Assembly: GCA_964438735.1 (NCBI GenBank)
Contig: CAYTLW010000018.1
Location: forward strand, 24,827-88,826
DNA from: CAYTLW01 sp964438735
GTDB lineage: Bacteria > Myxococcota_A > UBA9042
Direction: 5' to 3'
Length of the DNA: 64,000 nt
Part shown: one piece after another, positions 49,255-57,983 of the stretch
How positions within the stretch are numbered: position 1 is the first letter of the stretch
How the letters are laid out: each line of letters opens with the position of its first letter
Made by a program: the position numbers and the translations under genes
Notes under the pieces: generated by a model
The model's database searches: none
What the model was told of the DNA's origin: nothing
The model's input: the letters and a program-made list of their open reading frames with translations, nothing else

Positions 49255-51135
49255 ATGTCGAAGCGACTGCGACGATTTCATGAAGGTTGGGGTTGGGATG
49301 CCTGGCGAGCGCTGGGCGCACGGCCGAGCCGCCGCAAGGGCGTCGATGGATTCGCCTTCACCGTCTGGGCGCCGCGCGCGCGCAGCGTGGCGGTGATCGG
49401 CGACTTCTCGGGCTGGCAGCCTATCGCCTTGAAGGCGCGCGGACGGGATGCAGACCGATGCTGGCACGGTTTTGTACCCGGCGTGCAGGCCGGCCAACTG
49501 TACAAATTCCGGGTGGAGGGCTGTGATGGCACGGTCCTGGAGCGGGCCGATCCCTTCGCCAGGGCGGCCGAAATCCGGCCTGCGGTCGCCTCGCGAACGG
49601 TCGCCAGATCGAGCTTTCGCTGGCGCGATGGGGCGTGGCTGCGGCGGCGTCGGGCCTGGGACTTCCGCACCGAGCCACTGGCCATCTACGAGCTGCACGC
49701 CAGCTCCTGGCGGCGCCACGACGACGGCCGGCCGCTGAGCTATCGCGAGCTCGCCGAGCCGCTCATCGAGCATGTGCAGCGCCTGGGCTTCACCCACGTG
49801 GAGTTCATGCCCCTGTCCGAGTATCCCTACGACCCTTCGTGGGGCTACCAGGTGACCGGTTACTTCGCGCCCACGGCGCGCTATGGCGATCCCGACGACC
49901 TGCGCTTCCTCGTGGACGCCCTGCACCGCGCCGGCATTGGCGCCATCGTCGACTGGGTGCCTGCACATTTCCCGCGCGACGATCACGGACTGGCCCGATT
50001 CGATGGCGCCGAGCTGTTCGAGTCCGACGATCCAACGCTGCGAGATCATCCCGATTGGGGCACGTTGATTTTCGATTTCGGTCGCCCGCAGGTGCGCAGC
50101 TTCCTGCTGGCCAGCGCTTGCTACTGGATTCAGGAGCTGCACTTCGACGGCCTGCGGGTCGACGCGGTGGCGTCGATGATCTACCGCGACTACAGCCGCG
50201 AAGCCGGCCAGTGGCGACCCAATGCCATGGGTGGCACCGAACACCTGGAGGCGATCAGTCTGCTGCAACAGGTCAATCGTGAGGTTCGCAGCCGCTACCC
50301 GGGCGTGATCACCGTGGCCGAAGAGTCGACGGCGTTCCCGCGGGTGACAGGGCCCGTGCCGCGCTTCTTCCCAGGCTGGGACGAGGGACTCGGCTTTTCG
50401 CTCAAGTGGTCCATGGGCTGGATGCACGACACCCTGGCCTACATGGGCCGGGATCCGGTGCACCGCAGTCACCATCACAACGAGATGACCTTCGCTTCGA
50501 GCTACGCCTGGTCCGAGGCCTTCGTGTTGCCCCTGTCCCACGACGAGGTGGTGCACTTGAAGGGCTCGCTGCTGGCCAAGATGGCCGGCGATTGGCGCGC
50601 CGGGCTGGCCCAGTTGCGATTGCTGCTGGGTTTTCAGTGGACGCATCCGGGCAAGAAGCTGCTCTTCATGGGCGCCGAACTGGGTCAGGCCACCGAGTGG
50701 GATTTCGACGGCCAGTTGCCCTGGCACCTGGCCGACGAGCCAGAGCGACAAGGGCTGATGCAATGGCTGGGCGACCTGGGTGCGCTCTACAAAGGTCATC
50801 CTGCGATGGTCGCTGGCGACTGCGATCCAGCCGGCTTCCAGTGGCTGGACGCGGACGATCGGGCGCGCTCCATCTACGCCTGGCTGCGACGAGGCGAAGA
50901 TGAGGATCTGGCGGTGGTGGCCAACTTCACCGCGGTAGATCGGCCGGGCTACGTGCTGCCGCTGCCCACCAAGGGCACCTGGCGGGTGTGCCTGCACAGC
51001 TGCGCCCAACGGTATGGCGGCGGGCTCGACTCGCCGCCGCCGCCCATGCCCGCGGGGGATTTCGATGGCCGTCCGGGCGTGCTCTTCGATCTGCCCGGCT
51101 GGGCCCTGGTGGTCTTGGAACGGATCGCCCCATGA
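49255..51135 (+). CDS. glgB: GlgB-type 1,4-alpha-glucan branching enzyme (or close GH13 relative)
   Basis: 626 residues. N-terminal CBM48 (FAFTVWAPRARSVAVIGDFSGW), then the GH13 barrel: nucleophile in LRVDAVASMIYRDYSR, acid/base Glu in VAEESTAFP, and the transition-state Asp in LSHDEVVHLKGSL; ELGQATEWDFDGQLPWHL is specific to branching enzymes. Shorter than E. coli GlgB since the first N-domain is absent, as in many bacteria. Overlaps the next GH13 gene by 4 bases. Confidence 0.9.
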   Translation: MSKRLRRFHEGWGWDAWRALGARPSRRKGVDGFAFTVWAPRARSVAVIGDFSGWQPIALKARGRDADRCWHGFVPGVQAGQLYKFRVEGCDGTVLERADPFARAAEIRPAVASRTVARSSFRWRDGAWLRRRRAWDFRTEPLAIYELHASSWRRHDDGRPLSYRELAEPLIEHVQRLGFTHVEFMPLSEYPYDPSWGYQVTGYFAPTARYGDPDDLRFLVDALHRAGIGAIVDWVPAHFPRDDHGLARFDGAELFESDDPTLRDHPDWGTLIFDFGRPQVRSFLLASACYWIQELHFDGLRVDAVASMIYRDYSREAGQWRPNAMGGTEHLEAISLLQQVNREVRSRYPGVITVAEESTAFPRVTGPVPRFFPGWDEGLGFSLKWSMGWMHDTLAYMGRDPVHRSHHHNEMTFASSYAWSEAFVLPLSHDEVVHLKGSLLAKMAGDWRAGLAQLRLLLGFQWTHPGKKLLFMGAELGQATEWDFDGQLPWHLADEPERQGLMQWLGDLGALYKGHPAMVAGDCDPAGFQWLDADDRARSIYAWLRRGEDEDLAVVANFTAVDRPGYVLPLPTKGTWRVCLHSCAQRYGGGLDSPPPPMPAGDFDGRPGVLFDLPGWALVVLERIAP

Positions 51136-53048
51136 CAGCAGGGACAGACGATCCGTGGCACCTGCCCATGGGCTGGTGCGCCGATGTGCCGGCGTTCCGG
51201 CTGGTGGCACCGAAGGCCACCTACGTCGAGATCGTCTTCCGAGATCACCCCGCTGGGACCAGGCAGGAAACCCGATCCATGACGGCCACTTCGGTCGGCG
51301 AGCGGGCGTTCTGGCACTGGCGTGGCACCCCGCCGCTGCCCTGTTATCGATACCGGGTCCACCTGGTCGATCGCACCCTGAATCTGGCCGATCCCTGGTC
51401 CGCCACCGTGGCCCGCCAGAAGGGGCCGCGCGGCGACGCGTGGTCCGTGGCCCTGCAGGAACCCGCACCCTTTGACTGGCAGGGCTGCGAGGCGGTCGAG
51501 GTGCCGGCCGATCGGGCGGTGATCCTCGAACTGCACGTGGGCGACCAGACGGCCCATACCAGCGCCGGTTCGGCTCATCCGGGCACCCTGCTGGGACTCC
51601 GCCAGAGCCTGGACGATGCGGTCGGGCTCGGTCACGCGCGGGCCCTGGGGATCAACGCGATCGAGCTCCTGCCGATGACGTCGTGGCCGATCAACGAAGG
51701 CGATCGGAGCAATCACTGGGGGTACATGCCTTCGTTCTTCTGTGCCGTCACCGAGCGCTATGGGGAGCGCTGGTCTGCAGCGGCGCGGGGCGATTGGCCA
51801 GATTTCGACGGCGACGGCCGCTATGTCGACCCGGGCGTGGCCCTCAAGGAGTTGATCCGCGCCTGTCATCGCGCCGGCATGGGTGTGCTGCTGGACGTGG
51901 TCTACAACCATGTGTCCATGCATGATCGCAACCCGCTGCTGCATCTGGACCCGGGCGGCTGGTTCCACCACAGCGACAGTGGTCACCTGCGCGCCATCAG
52001 CGGCTGCGGCAATGACCTGGACAGCCGGCACCCCGAGATGCGGTCGTTGATCCTGCACAGCGTGCGGCGTTGGCTGGCCGAGTACCGCTTCGACGGGCTG
52101 CGCCTGGACCTGGCCGAGCTGCTGGATGACGAGACCCTGCGAGGCATCGTCGCGGTGGCCGAACAAGAGCGCCCGGACGCGCTGCTGATCGCCGAGCCAT
52201 GGAGCTTCGGCGGCCATCGCCCCGCGGCCATCGCCGCGCTGGGCTACAGCGTCTGGAACGACCGCTGCAGGCACGCCATCAAGGGCAGAGAGCCCGGCTC
52301 AGGGCATGGCTTCGCGTTGGGCAGAGCGCCCGACGACAACGGCGAATGGCGGGACGAGATGCGGGTGGTCCTGGCCGGCTGCGCCCAGGCCGTTGGAGGT
52401 CACCTGCCCGGTGCGGCCCATTCGCTCAACTACGTCGAGTCGCACGACGATCGCACGCTGGGCGACTTCCTCCGCCTGGCGCTCGCCGAGGTCAGGGCCG
52501 ATGAGATCATTGAACGCGCCGCGGTCGCGCGACTGAGTGAACGCGCGCTGGCGGTCCACAAGTTGATCGCGGCGCTGCTACTGGCGAGTCGCGGACCGGT
52601 GATGTTGAGCCAGGGGCAGACGTGGGGTCGGGCCAAGGTGGCGACGGGACCTGCGGACCCCCCGGGACAAGGCAAGCTGTGCGCCAACAGCTGGGATCGG
52701 ACCGACGAGACCAACCACCTGGACTGGCGACAGCGCGACCTCAATCGCGAGCTGGTCCAGTGGTACAGGGCACTTATCGACTGGCGCTGCAATGACCTGG
52801 TGCCGGCGTGGGCGGCGGGTGGTGAACAGCGATTCGTACGCGGCGATAACGTTCTTTCATTGGGCTATACGGTGCACGCCGCGGGGCGAACCCATGCGGT
52901 CCTGTTCAACGCCGATCCCACAGCCGACGCCCGCCTGCCTTTGCCGGCTGGACAGTGGCGCGTGCTGTTGGGCGAGGCGACGGTCCAGGACGGCCAGGGC
53001 ATCGTGCTGTTGCCGGCCTGTTCCGCCGCGATACTGCAACTGGATTGA
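51132..53048 (+). CDS. GH13 glycogen debranching-type enzyme (GlgX/pullulanase-like)
   Basis: 638 residues, ATG overlapping the glgB stop. CBM48-like N-terminus (VPAFRLVAPKATYVEIVF). The barrel has GINAIELLPMTSWPIN, GVLLDVVYNHVS, nucleophile in FDGLRLDLAELLDDE, acid/base in LIAEPWSFGGHRP, and NYVESHDDRTLGD. WNDRCRHAIKG resembles the WNDxFRD motif of isoamylases. SWDRTDETNHLDW and the C-terminal beta domain follow. Most likely an isoamylase-class debranching enzyme paired with GlgB for glycogen turnover; trehalose-pathway use is possible. Confidence 0.87.
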   Translation: MTAGTDDPWHLPMGWCADVPAFRLVAPKATYVEIVFRDHPAGTRQETRSMTATSVGERAFWHWRGTPPLPCYRYRVHLVDRTLNLADPWSATVARQKGPRGDAWSVALQEPAPFDWQGCEAVEVPADRAVILELHVGDQTAHTSAGSAHPGTLLGLRQSLDDAVGLGHARALGINAIELLPMTSWPINEGDRSNHWGYMPSFFCAVTERYGERWSAAARGDWPDFDGDGRYVDPGVALKELIRACHRAGMGVLLDVVYNHVSMHDRNPLLHLDPGGWFHHSDSGHLRAISGCGNDLDSRHPEMRSLILHSVRRWLAEYRFDGLRLDLAELLDDETLRGIVAVAEQERPDALLIAEPWSFGGHRPAAIAALGYSVWNDRCRHAIKGREPGSGHGFALGRAPDDNGEWRDEMRVVLAGCAQAVGGHLPGAAHSLNYVESHDDRTLGDFLRLALAEVRADEIIERAAVARLSERALAVHKLIAALLLASRGPVMLSQGQTWGRAKVATGPADPPGQGKLCANSWDRTDETNHLDWRQRDLNRELVQWYRALIDWRCNDLVPAWAAGGEQRFVRGDNVLSLGYTVHAAGRTHAVLFNADPTADARLPLPAGQWRVLLGEATVQDGQGIVLLPACSAAILQLD

Positions 53049-53151
53049 GGCCACACGAGGTCGTTCTTCCCTTGCGTTTCGATACCGGGTACAAGAGCAG
53101 CCGCCTTTGCCGAACCGACCGCTTTCCGCCGACCCAAGACGAGTGACTGCC

Positions 53152-54741
53152 ATGTGCCGATCCGCCCTTGTCATCGCCGTATTCGTCCTCGCCGCCGCCC
53201 TGCTCGCAGGTTGCGGAGGCGGCTTGCATTCGTACCTGCAGGGTACCGACGAAGGCGGCTACGCCACCGCCTGCTTCAAGCGGGCGGATAAACACGTTGG
53301 AGACGTCAACTCCGGCAACTACTTCCTGCCCGAATTCCACGTCGACGCCTGGCCGGGCGCCATGCCCCAGGGCCGAAAGATCGACGAGAAGGTGCTGGTC
53401 GATGCGCTCGCGCGCGGCACCGTGAAATACGGTCTGGTCACCGCCCGAGCCGGTCTGGGCAAGACGCGCCTGGCCGAGTCCATCGAAGCCCAGACGTGCA
53501 AGTCCCTGGCGGTCTTTGTAGTGGACCTGGCCAAGTCCGTGGCGCCCGGTGTCAGCAAGTCCGACAACGCGCTCCTGGACCACCTCCGCACCCGCCTGAA
53601 GCAACCGGCCACCGCCGACGGCAAGGCCACGACCCGCGAGCTGCTGGGCAGCCAGCGTTGGATCCTGCTGGCCGATGCGCTCGAGGAGGTGGACCTGCCG
53701 GCTCGCGCCAAGGTGATCAAGAGCCTGGTCGACCTGCGCAAGGCCTTTCCCCAGACATTGCAGGTCGTGCTGCTGGCGCGACCGTCGGTGCTGGATGTGG
53801 ACTATGGCCTGACGGGCTTCGACGCCCGCCTGAAGATCCTGCCCATCGACACCAAGCGGGCAGAGAAGTTCCTGGCCAGGCTGGTCGGCGACCCCGCGCG
53901 CACAACGAGGCTCAAGGCCTTCCTGCACACCCACGGATTCGACGCCAAGGCCAGCTTCGGCTTCCAGCAGATCTATCCGCTGATGGCCACGTATCGCGAC
54001 GTACTGGTGCTTCGAAAACTGGCCAAGGAAGCCACAGGCGGCGCCGGCGTGGCCAGCTACGCCGCGGCCCATGAGCACCTGGTCGCCAAGCGTCTGGCCA
54101 AGGAGTTGGGCCAGGTGGGTTGGGGCCAACGCGAAGTGCTGGACATGGTCGATCGCATGGTCCACGTGCACCGCCAGAAGGAAGGCGCAGGCACGCCCTT
54201 CTTCACCATCGCCTCGTGCATGCGCAGCATCGATCCGGAGCATGGCTGGACGGCGGTCGACTCCGGCGTCGCCGGCAGCAGCGAGCAACGCCGTCGGCAA
54301 CTGTGCGAGCGGGCGCTGCAATCGGTGCTCTTCGAACCGTCCAACGAAGCCCGGGGCAGCAAGGGCATCTGGCACTTCGCCTCCAGCACGGTGGCCGACC
54401 TCTTCAACGCGCGCTGGGTCAACGGCCAGCTGGCCCGCCTGCCCGACGGCAAATGCTCGACGGTTGTAGAGGCCCGCAACCTGTTCATGTCCGGCTCGAC
54501 CGTGCGCTTCCTGGTCGGCCAACCCCTGGTGCAGCGCTGCATGGGCCCGGCCATGCGCATCCTATGCGATGGCCCGGGCGCCCAACGGGCGCAACATCTC
54601 GAGCGCGTGGTCGAGGGGGTCCCGGCCAGTCGTCGCCTGGAGATCGCGGCGCTGATCCGAGATTACGAAGCCGGTAAGGGCAACAATGCATGTGTGCTGG
54701 CCTCGCTTGACGCGATCACCGGCAGCAGCAGCAAGCCCTGA
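53152..54741 (+). CDS. Lipoprotein with a NACHT-like P-loop NTPase domain
   Basis: 529 residues. Signal peptide II with lipobox Cys21 (AALLAGCGGG). At residues 97-105 TARAGLGKT is a P-loop, and WILLADALEEVDLPAR (about 170-185) matches the NACHT Walker B pattern (LLxDxLDE), followed by a long helical C-terminus with scattered Cys. A secreted P-loop NTPase is odd, since ATP is scarce in the periplasm. Either the signal is a membrane anchor with the domain inside, or the fold has lost NTPase use. Alone downstream of the GH13 pair, 103 bases away. Confidence 0.72.
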   Translation: MCRSALVIAVFVLAAALLAGCGGGLHSYLQGTDEGGYATACFKRADKHVGDVNSGNYFLPEFHVDAWPGAMPQGRKIDEKVLVDALARGTVKYGLVTARAGLGKTRLAESIEAQTCKSLAVFVVDLAKSVAPGVSKSDNALLDHLRTRLKQPATADGKATTRELLGSQRWILLADALEEVDLPARAKVIKSLVDLRKAFPQTLQVVLLARPSVLDVDYGLTGFDARLKILPIDTKRAEKFLARLVGDPARTTRLKAFLHTHGFDAKASFGFQQIYPLMATYRDVLVLRKLAKEATGGAGVASYAAAHEHLVAKRLAKELGQVGWGQREVLDMVDRMVHVHRQKEGAGTPFFTIASCMRSIDPEHGWTAVDSGVAGSSEQRRRQLCERALQSVLFEPSNEARGSKGIWHFASSTVADLFNARWVNGQLARLPDGKCSTVVEARNLFMSGSTVRFLVGQPLVQRCMGPAMRILCDGPGAQRAQHLERVVEGVPASRRLEIAALIRDYEAGKGNNACVLASLDAITGSSSKP

Positions 54742-54853
54742 AGCGGAGGCGAGCGGCAAAGCAGACCGCACGGTCGCAGTTGCAGGGGCGGGGCCCGGCG
54801 CCTAGGTTGCCGAAGTGCCAGCCACATCGTGCTCGGCGGATCAAGGCGAGACC

Positions 54854-55102
54854 ATGAAGCGATTGACAGGACAGAAGGTCTGGATCGTGCAGTTCGACGA
54901 CGACGACACCTCGGTGATCGGGGTGGTCGACGCAGTGGACAACGGATTCATCGCGCTGCGCAACGAGAACGAGTCTGAACCCTCGCTCTACGTGAATCTC
55001 TCGAACATCAAAGAGATCGAGATTTTCCGGCACCAGGGCGAGGGGGAGCTCCGGCTGTTGCGCTTCCCCGGCGCAGCCGATCGCGAAGACGACGGCTCAT
55101 AG
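54854..55102 (+). CDS. Small Sm/SH3-like protein
   Basis: 82 residues; a GGCGAG ribosome site precedes the ATG at 54854. KRLTGQKVWIVQFDDDDTSVIGVV, then FIALRNEN and LYVNLSNIKEIEIF form the strand order of an Sm-like (LSm) barrel. The acidic tail is disordered. It could bind RNA or a protein; no named family recognised. Confidence 0.7.
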   Translation: MKRLTGQKVWIVQFDDDDTSVIGVVDAVDNGFIALRNENESEPSLYVNLSNIKEIEIFRHQGEGELRLLRFPGAADREDDGS

Positions 55103-55137
55103 CGCCGGACAGATCCGGGCGCCGCCGGGAGGAAGAC

Positions 55138-56376
55138 GTGCTGTATACCGGAGCGGAGGTCGCCCATCGGGCGGCTTTTTCCTCATTGCGTGGCCAGCGG
55201 GTCGCCGTGCTGGCGAACCCGACCTCGCTGATCCGTCTGCAAGATGGCAGTCGACGTCGAATCCACCTGGTCGACGCCCTGCGCGACGCCGGCGTGTCGG
55301 TCGTCAAGCTCTTCGGACCGGAGCACGGCATCTGGGCGACGGCGCAGGATATGATCGGCGTCGAAGGGGGGCTGGACCCCATCTTCGAGCTGCCGGTGGA
55401 GACCCTTTACGGTCATGACGAACAATCGCTGATCCCGCGCCCCGCTGCGCTGGATGGGGTCGATACGCTTGTCTTTGACGTGCAGGATGTCGGCGCGCGC
55501 TACTACACCTACGCCGCGACCCTGTGCATGACGCTCGATGTCTGTGCCCAGACCGGCGTGTCGGTGGTGGTGCTGGACAGGCCCAATCCGCTCGGTGGTG
55601 AGGTGGTCGAAGGCGGCCGCGTGGCGTCTGACCACCGCAGCTTTGTTGGCTGGATCGACCTGCCCCAACGACATGGACTGACCGTTGGCGAGATCGCCCG
55701 TCTGTACATGAACGAAGCCGGGCTCGACGTGACCCTGGACGTCTTCTCCTGCCAGGGCTGGCAGGTCGACGCGTACCTGGACGAGCAGCCTTGTGGCGAC
55801 CTGCCGGCGGTATGGACGCCCCCCTCCCCCAACATGCCCACCGTGGCGACCGCAGTGTTGTACCCGGGCGGATGCCTGGTCGAAGGCACCATGCTGAGCG
55901 AGGGTCGAGGCACCACACGTCCGTTTGAAGTCGTGGGTGCGCCCGGCATGCAGGCCCGACGATTCGCCGCGGCTGTGGAGACGCTCAGCGAGGGAGAACT
56001 CGTCGCCCTGCCGCTGCGCTTCGAACCCACCTTCCAGAAACACGGTGGCCAGGTATGCGACGGCGCCGTGTTGGAGGTCGCCGATCGACGACGACTGCGC
56101 TCGGTGCGCGCCGGGCTGGCGGTCATCGCCGCGGCCATGGCCACCTGGGACGACTTCGAATGGCGCCGGGAAGCCTACGAATTCGTAACCGATCGGCTCG
56201 CTATCGACCTGTTGATGGGTGGCCCTGCGGCGCGACTGGCCCTGGAAGCAGGCGCTGGCCTGGATGCGGCTTGCGTCGGTTTCGATGAGGCCCAGGCGGC
56301 GCTCGGGAGGCGGGCTGCGGGAGCGCTGCTGTACGAGCGCAAGCACGGCCCACTTGCTGGATCGGTGTCCAGTTGA
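55138..56376 (+). CDS. namZ: Exo-beta-N-acetylmuramidase NamZ-like (DUF1343)
   Basis: 412 residues, GTG start with GGGAGGAAG immediately upstream. All DUF1343 marks are present: LANPTSLIRL, LFGPEHGIW, TLVFDVQDVGARYYTY, VVLDRPNPLGG, and PSPNMPTVATAVLYPGG with MLSEGRGTTRPFE. NamZ trims non-reducing MurNAc from peptidoglycan fragments. No signal peptide is seen here, which suggests cytoplasmic recycling. A terminator-like hairpin with a T5 tail lies inside its first 15 codons. Confidence 0.9.
   Translation: MLYTGAEVAHRAAFSSLRGQRVAVLANPTSLIRLQDGSRRRIHLVDALRDAGVSVVKLFGPEHGIWATAQDMIGVEGGLDPIFELPVETLYGHDEQSLIPRPAALDGVDTLVFDVQDVGARYYTYAATLCMTLDVCAQTGVSVVVLDRPNPLGGEVVEGGRVASDHRSFVGWIDLPQRHGLTVGEIARLYMNEAGLDVTLDVFSCQGWQVDAYLDEQPCGDLPAVWTPPSPNMPTVATAVLYPGGCLVEGTMLSEGRGTTRPFEVVGAPGMQARRFAAAVETLSEGELVALPLRFEPTFQKHGGQVCDGAVLEVADRRRLRSVRAGLAVIAAAMATWDDFEWRREAYEFVTDRLAIDLLMGGPAARLALEAGAGLDAACVGFDEAQAALGRRAAGALLYERKHGPLAGSVSS
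55159..55180 (+). terminator. Intrinsic-terminator-like hairpin inside the start of namZ
   Basis: A 7-bp stem (GTCGCCC/GGGCGGC, one G-U pair) with an ATC loop, followed by TTTTT at 55176-55180. This is a textbook Rho-independent shape in a genome of very high G+C. It comes 57 bases after the Sm-like gene and inside namZ codons 8-15, so it may end the upstream transcript or act as an attenuator of namZ. Confidence 0.45.
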
Positions 56377-56948
56377 GCGCGACGCCAACCGACATCGCCC
56401 TGTTTGGCGGCAGCTTCGACCCGCCGCACATCGCCCACGTCATGGCGGTCACCTGGACGCTGGCCACCCAGCCCATCGACGCGGTGTGGATCGAGCCCGT
56501 GCATCACCACCCGCTGGACAAGCGACCGACGGCGTTCGAACATCGCCTCGCCATGTGCCGCGCGGCGTTTGGTTGGCTGGGCGATCAGGTCGTCATTCGC
56601 CAGGACGAAGCGCTGCTCGGGGGAGATGGACGCACCGTGGATCTGCTCGATGACCTCAGCGCCCGACATCCCGCCGTGCGCTGGCGCCTGATCATGGGCA
56701 CCGACCAACTGCGCGACCGGGAACGTTGGAAGGACTTTGAACGCGTGCTGCGGCTCGCTCCGCCCATCGTGCTCGGTCGACCCGGACACCCCGGAGCGCC
56801 GGGTTTCGACGCCCAGGTCGAACTGCCAGCCATCAGCTCGACCGACATTCGTGCCGCGCTGGGCCGCGGTGAACGACCCGTGGACCTGTTGCCAAAGGCA
56901 GTGCTGGACTACATCTTCGAACACCGCCTCTACGGAGCCCGCCCATGA
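56373..56948 (+). CDS. nadD: Nicotinate-nucleotide adenylyltransferase
   Basis: 191 residues. A TTG start overlaps the namZ stop (TTGA). GGSFDPPHIAHVMAV is the nucleotidyltransferase HxGH-type site (HIAH); later RLIMGTDQLRDRERW and the ISSTDIRAAL motif complete NadD. Makes deamido-NAD from NaMN and ATP. It overlaps the next gene by 4 bases. Confidence 0.92.
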   Translation: MSATPTDIALFGGSFDPPHIAHVMAVTWTLATQPIDAVWIEPVHHHPLDKRPTAFEHRLAMCRAAFGWLGDQVVIRQDEALLGGDGRTVDLLDDLSARHPAVRWRLIMGTDQLRDRERWKDFERVLRLAPPIVLGRPGHPGAPGFDAQVELPAISSTDIRAALGRGERPVDLLPKAVLDYIFEHRLYGARP

Positions 56949-57976
56949 GCCAGACACGACAATCCCGGGCGACGGCACCGGATGTGTACGGTCTGGGTCG
57001 CGTGGCCATCGTCGGCTCGGGTCGCGCCGGGCTGACCCTGGGCACGGCGTTGGCCCGTTCGCCGGTGAGCTCGCTGTTCATGATCTGCCGGCCGCCGGGG
57101 CGACGGCGGCGGGTGCAACATTGGGTGGCACGTTGCCAGGCCACGGGCGAGGTCGCGGCGGCGGAGTTCAACAAGTGGCAGATCCTGGAGGAGGTCGGCG
57201 AGGCCTGCCGATACGTCGACACGGTGATCTTTGCCACGGCCGACGGCGACCTGACCGAAGCGGCCAGGCAATGGCAGGCGGCGGGCGCCTCTCGTTCGGG
57301 GCAGGTCTGGTTGCACCTGTCCGGTGTCGCGTCACCCGCTGCCATCGACGTCGAGGGCGGCGTGGTCGACGTCGGCTCGGTGCACCCGCTGGCGGCGATC
57401 CCGGATCCCCTGGCCCGAGCTGACGGCCCCCTGGGTCAACCGCCCATCGCGGAGTCCATCGCGCCGCTGCAGGGTGCGGTCTTCGCCATCGCGGGCAACG
57501 AGCCTGCGCAGGGCCGGGCCGAAGCGCTGGCGCGCCGCGTCGGCGGAAATCCCGTCGAACTGAGCGTCGAACATCGAGCCGCCTACCACGCCGCGGCTGC
57601 GGTGGTCGCCAACGACATGGTCGCGCTGCTCGCGGTCGGCGAGGCCATGGCCCACAAGGCGGGACTGACGGCAGAGCAGGCGCGCAAGGGCCTGCTTCAC
57701 CTGGCCCACACCTCGCTGGCGGCGTTGAGCGCCACGGCGTTGCGTGCGGATGCGTCGTTGAGCGATGGCCTGACCGGCGCGGTCGGTCGCGGTGATGTGG
57801 GCACGCTGGACGCCCACCTGGACGCCCTGTCGAGCGAGCCGGATGGCTGGACAGCGCACGCGGCGCTGTCGCGGGTACTGCTCGAGTTGGTCAAGGAGTC
57901 CGGCGCGCTGCCCGAAGCGAAGGCCGCTGATATGGAGAAGCTGCTGACAACGCGCCGTCGTCGTCGCACGCGCTGA
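56945..57976 (+). CDS. DUF2520 Rossmann-fold dehydrogenase-like protein
   Basis: 343 residues. N-terminal Rossmann (RVAIVGSGRAGLTLGTALA) and C-terminal helical DUF2520 domain (EHRAAYHAAAAVVANDMVALL). The GSVHPLAAIPDP segment is typical for the family, which resembles ketopantoate reductase and F420-NADP oxidoreductase but has no settled reaction. Forms an operon with namZ and nadD (ATGA overlap). The C-terminus is Arg-rich. Confidence 0.88.
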   Translation: MSQTRQSRATAPDVYGLGRVAIVGSGRAGLTLGTALARSPVSSLFMICRPPGRRRRVQHWVARCQATGEVAAAEFNKWQILEEVGEACRYVDTVIFATADGDLTEAARQWQAAGASRSGQVWLHLSGVASPAAIDVEGGVVDVGSVHPLAAIPDPLARADGPLGQPPIAESIAPLQGAVFAIAGNEPAQGRAEALARRVGGNPVELSVEHRAAYHAAAAVVANDMVALLAVGEAMAHKAGLTAEQARKGLLHLAHTSLAALSATALRADASLSDGLTGAVGRGDVGTLDAHLDALSSEPDGWTAHAALSRVLLELVKESGALPEAKAADMEKLLTTRRRRRTR

Positions 57977-57983
57977 AGATCGT

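Noticed and set aside
49240..51468. 742-codon minus-strand frame over glgB
   Set aside because: Shadow; glgB has all catalytic motifs in the plus frame.
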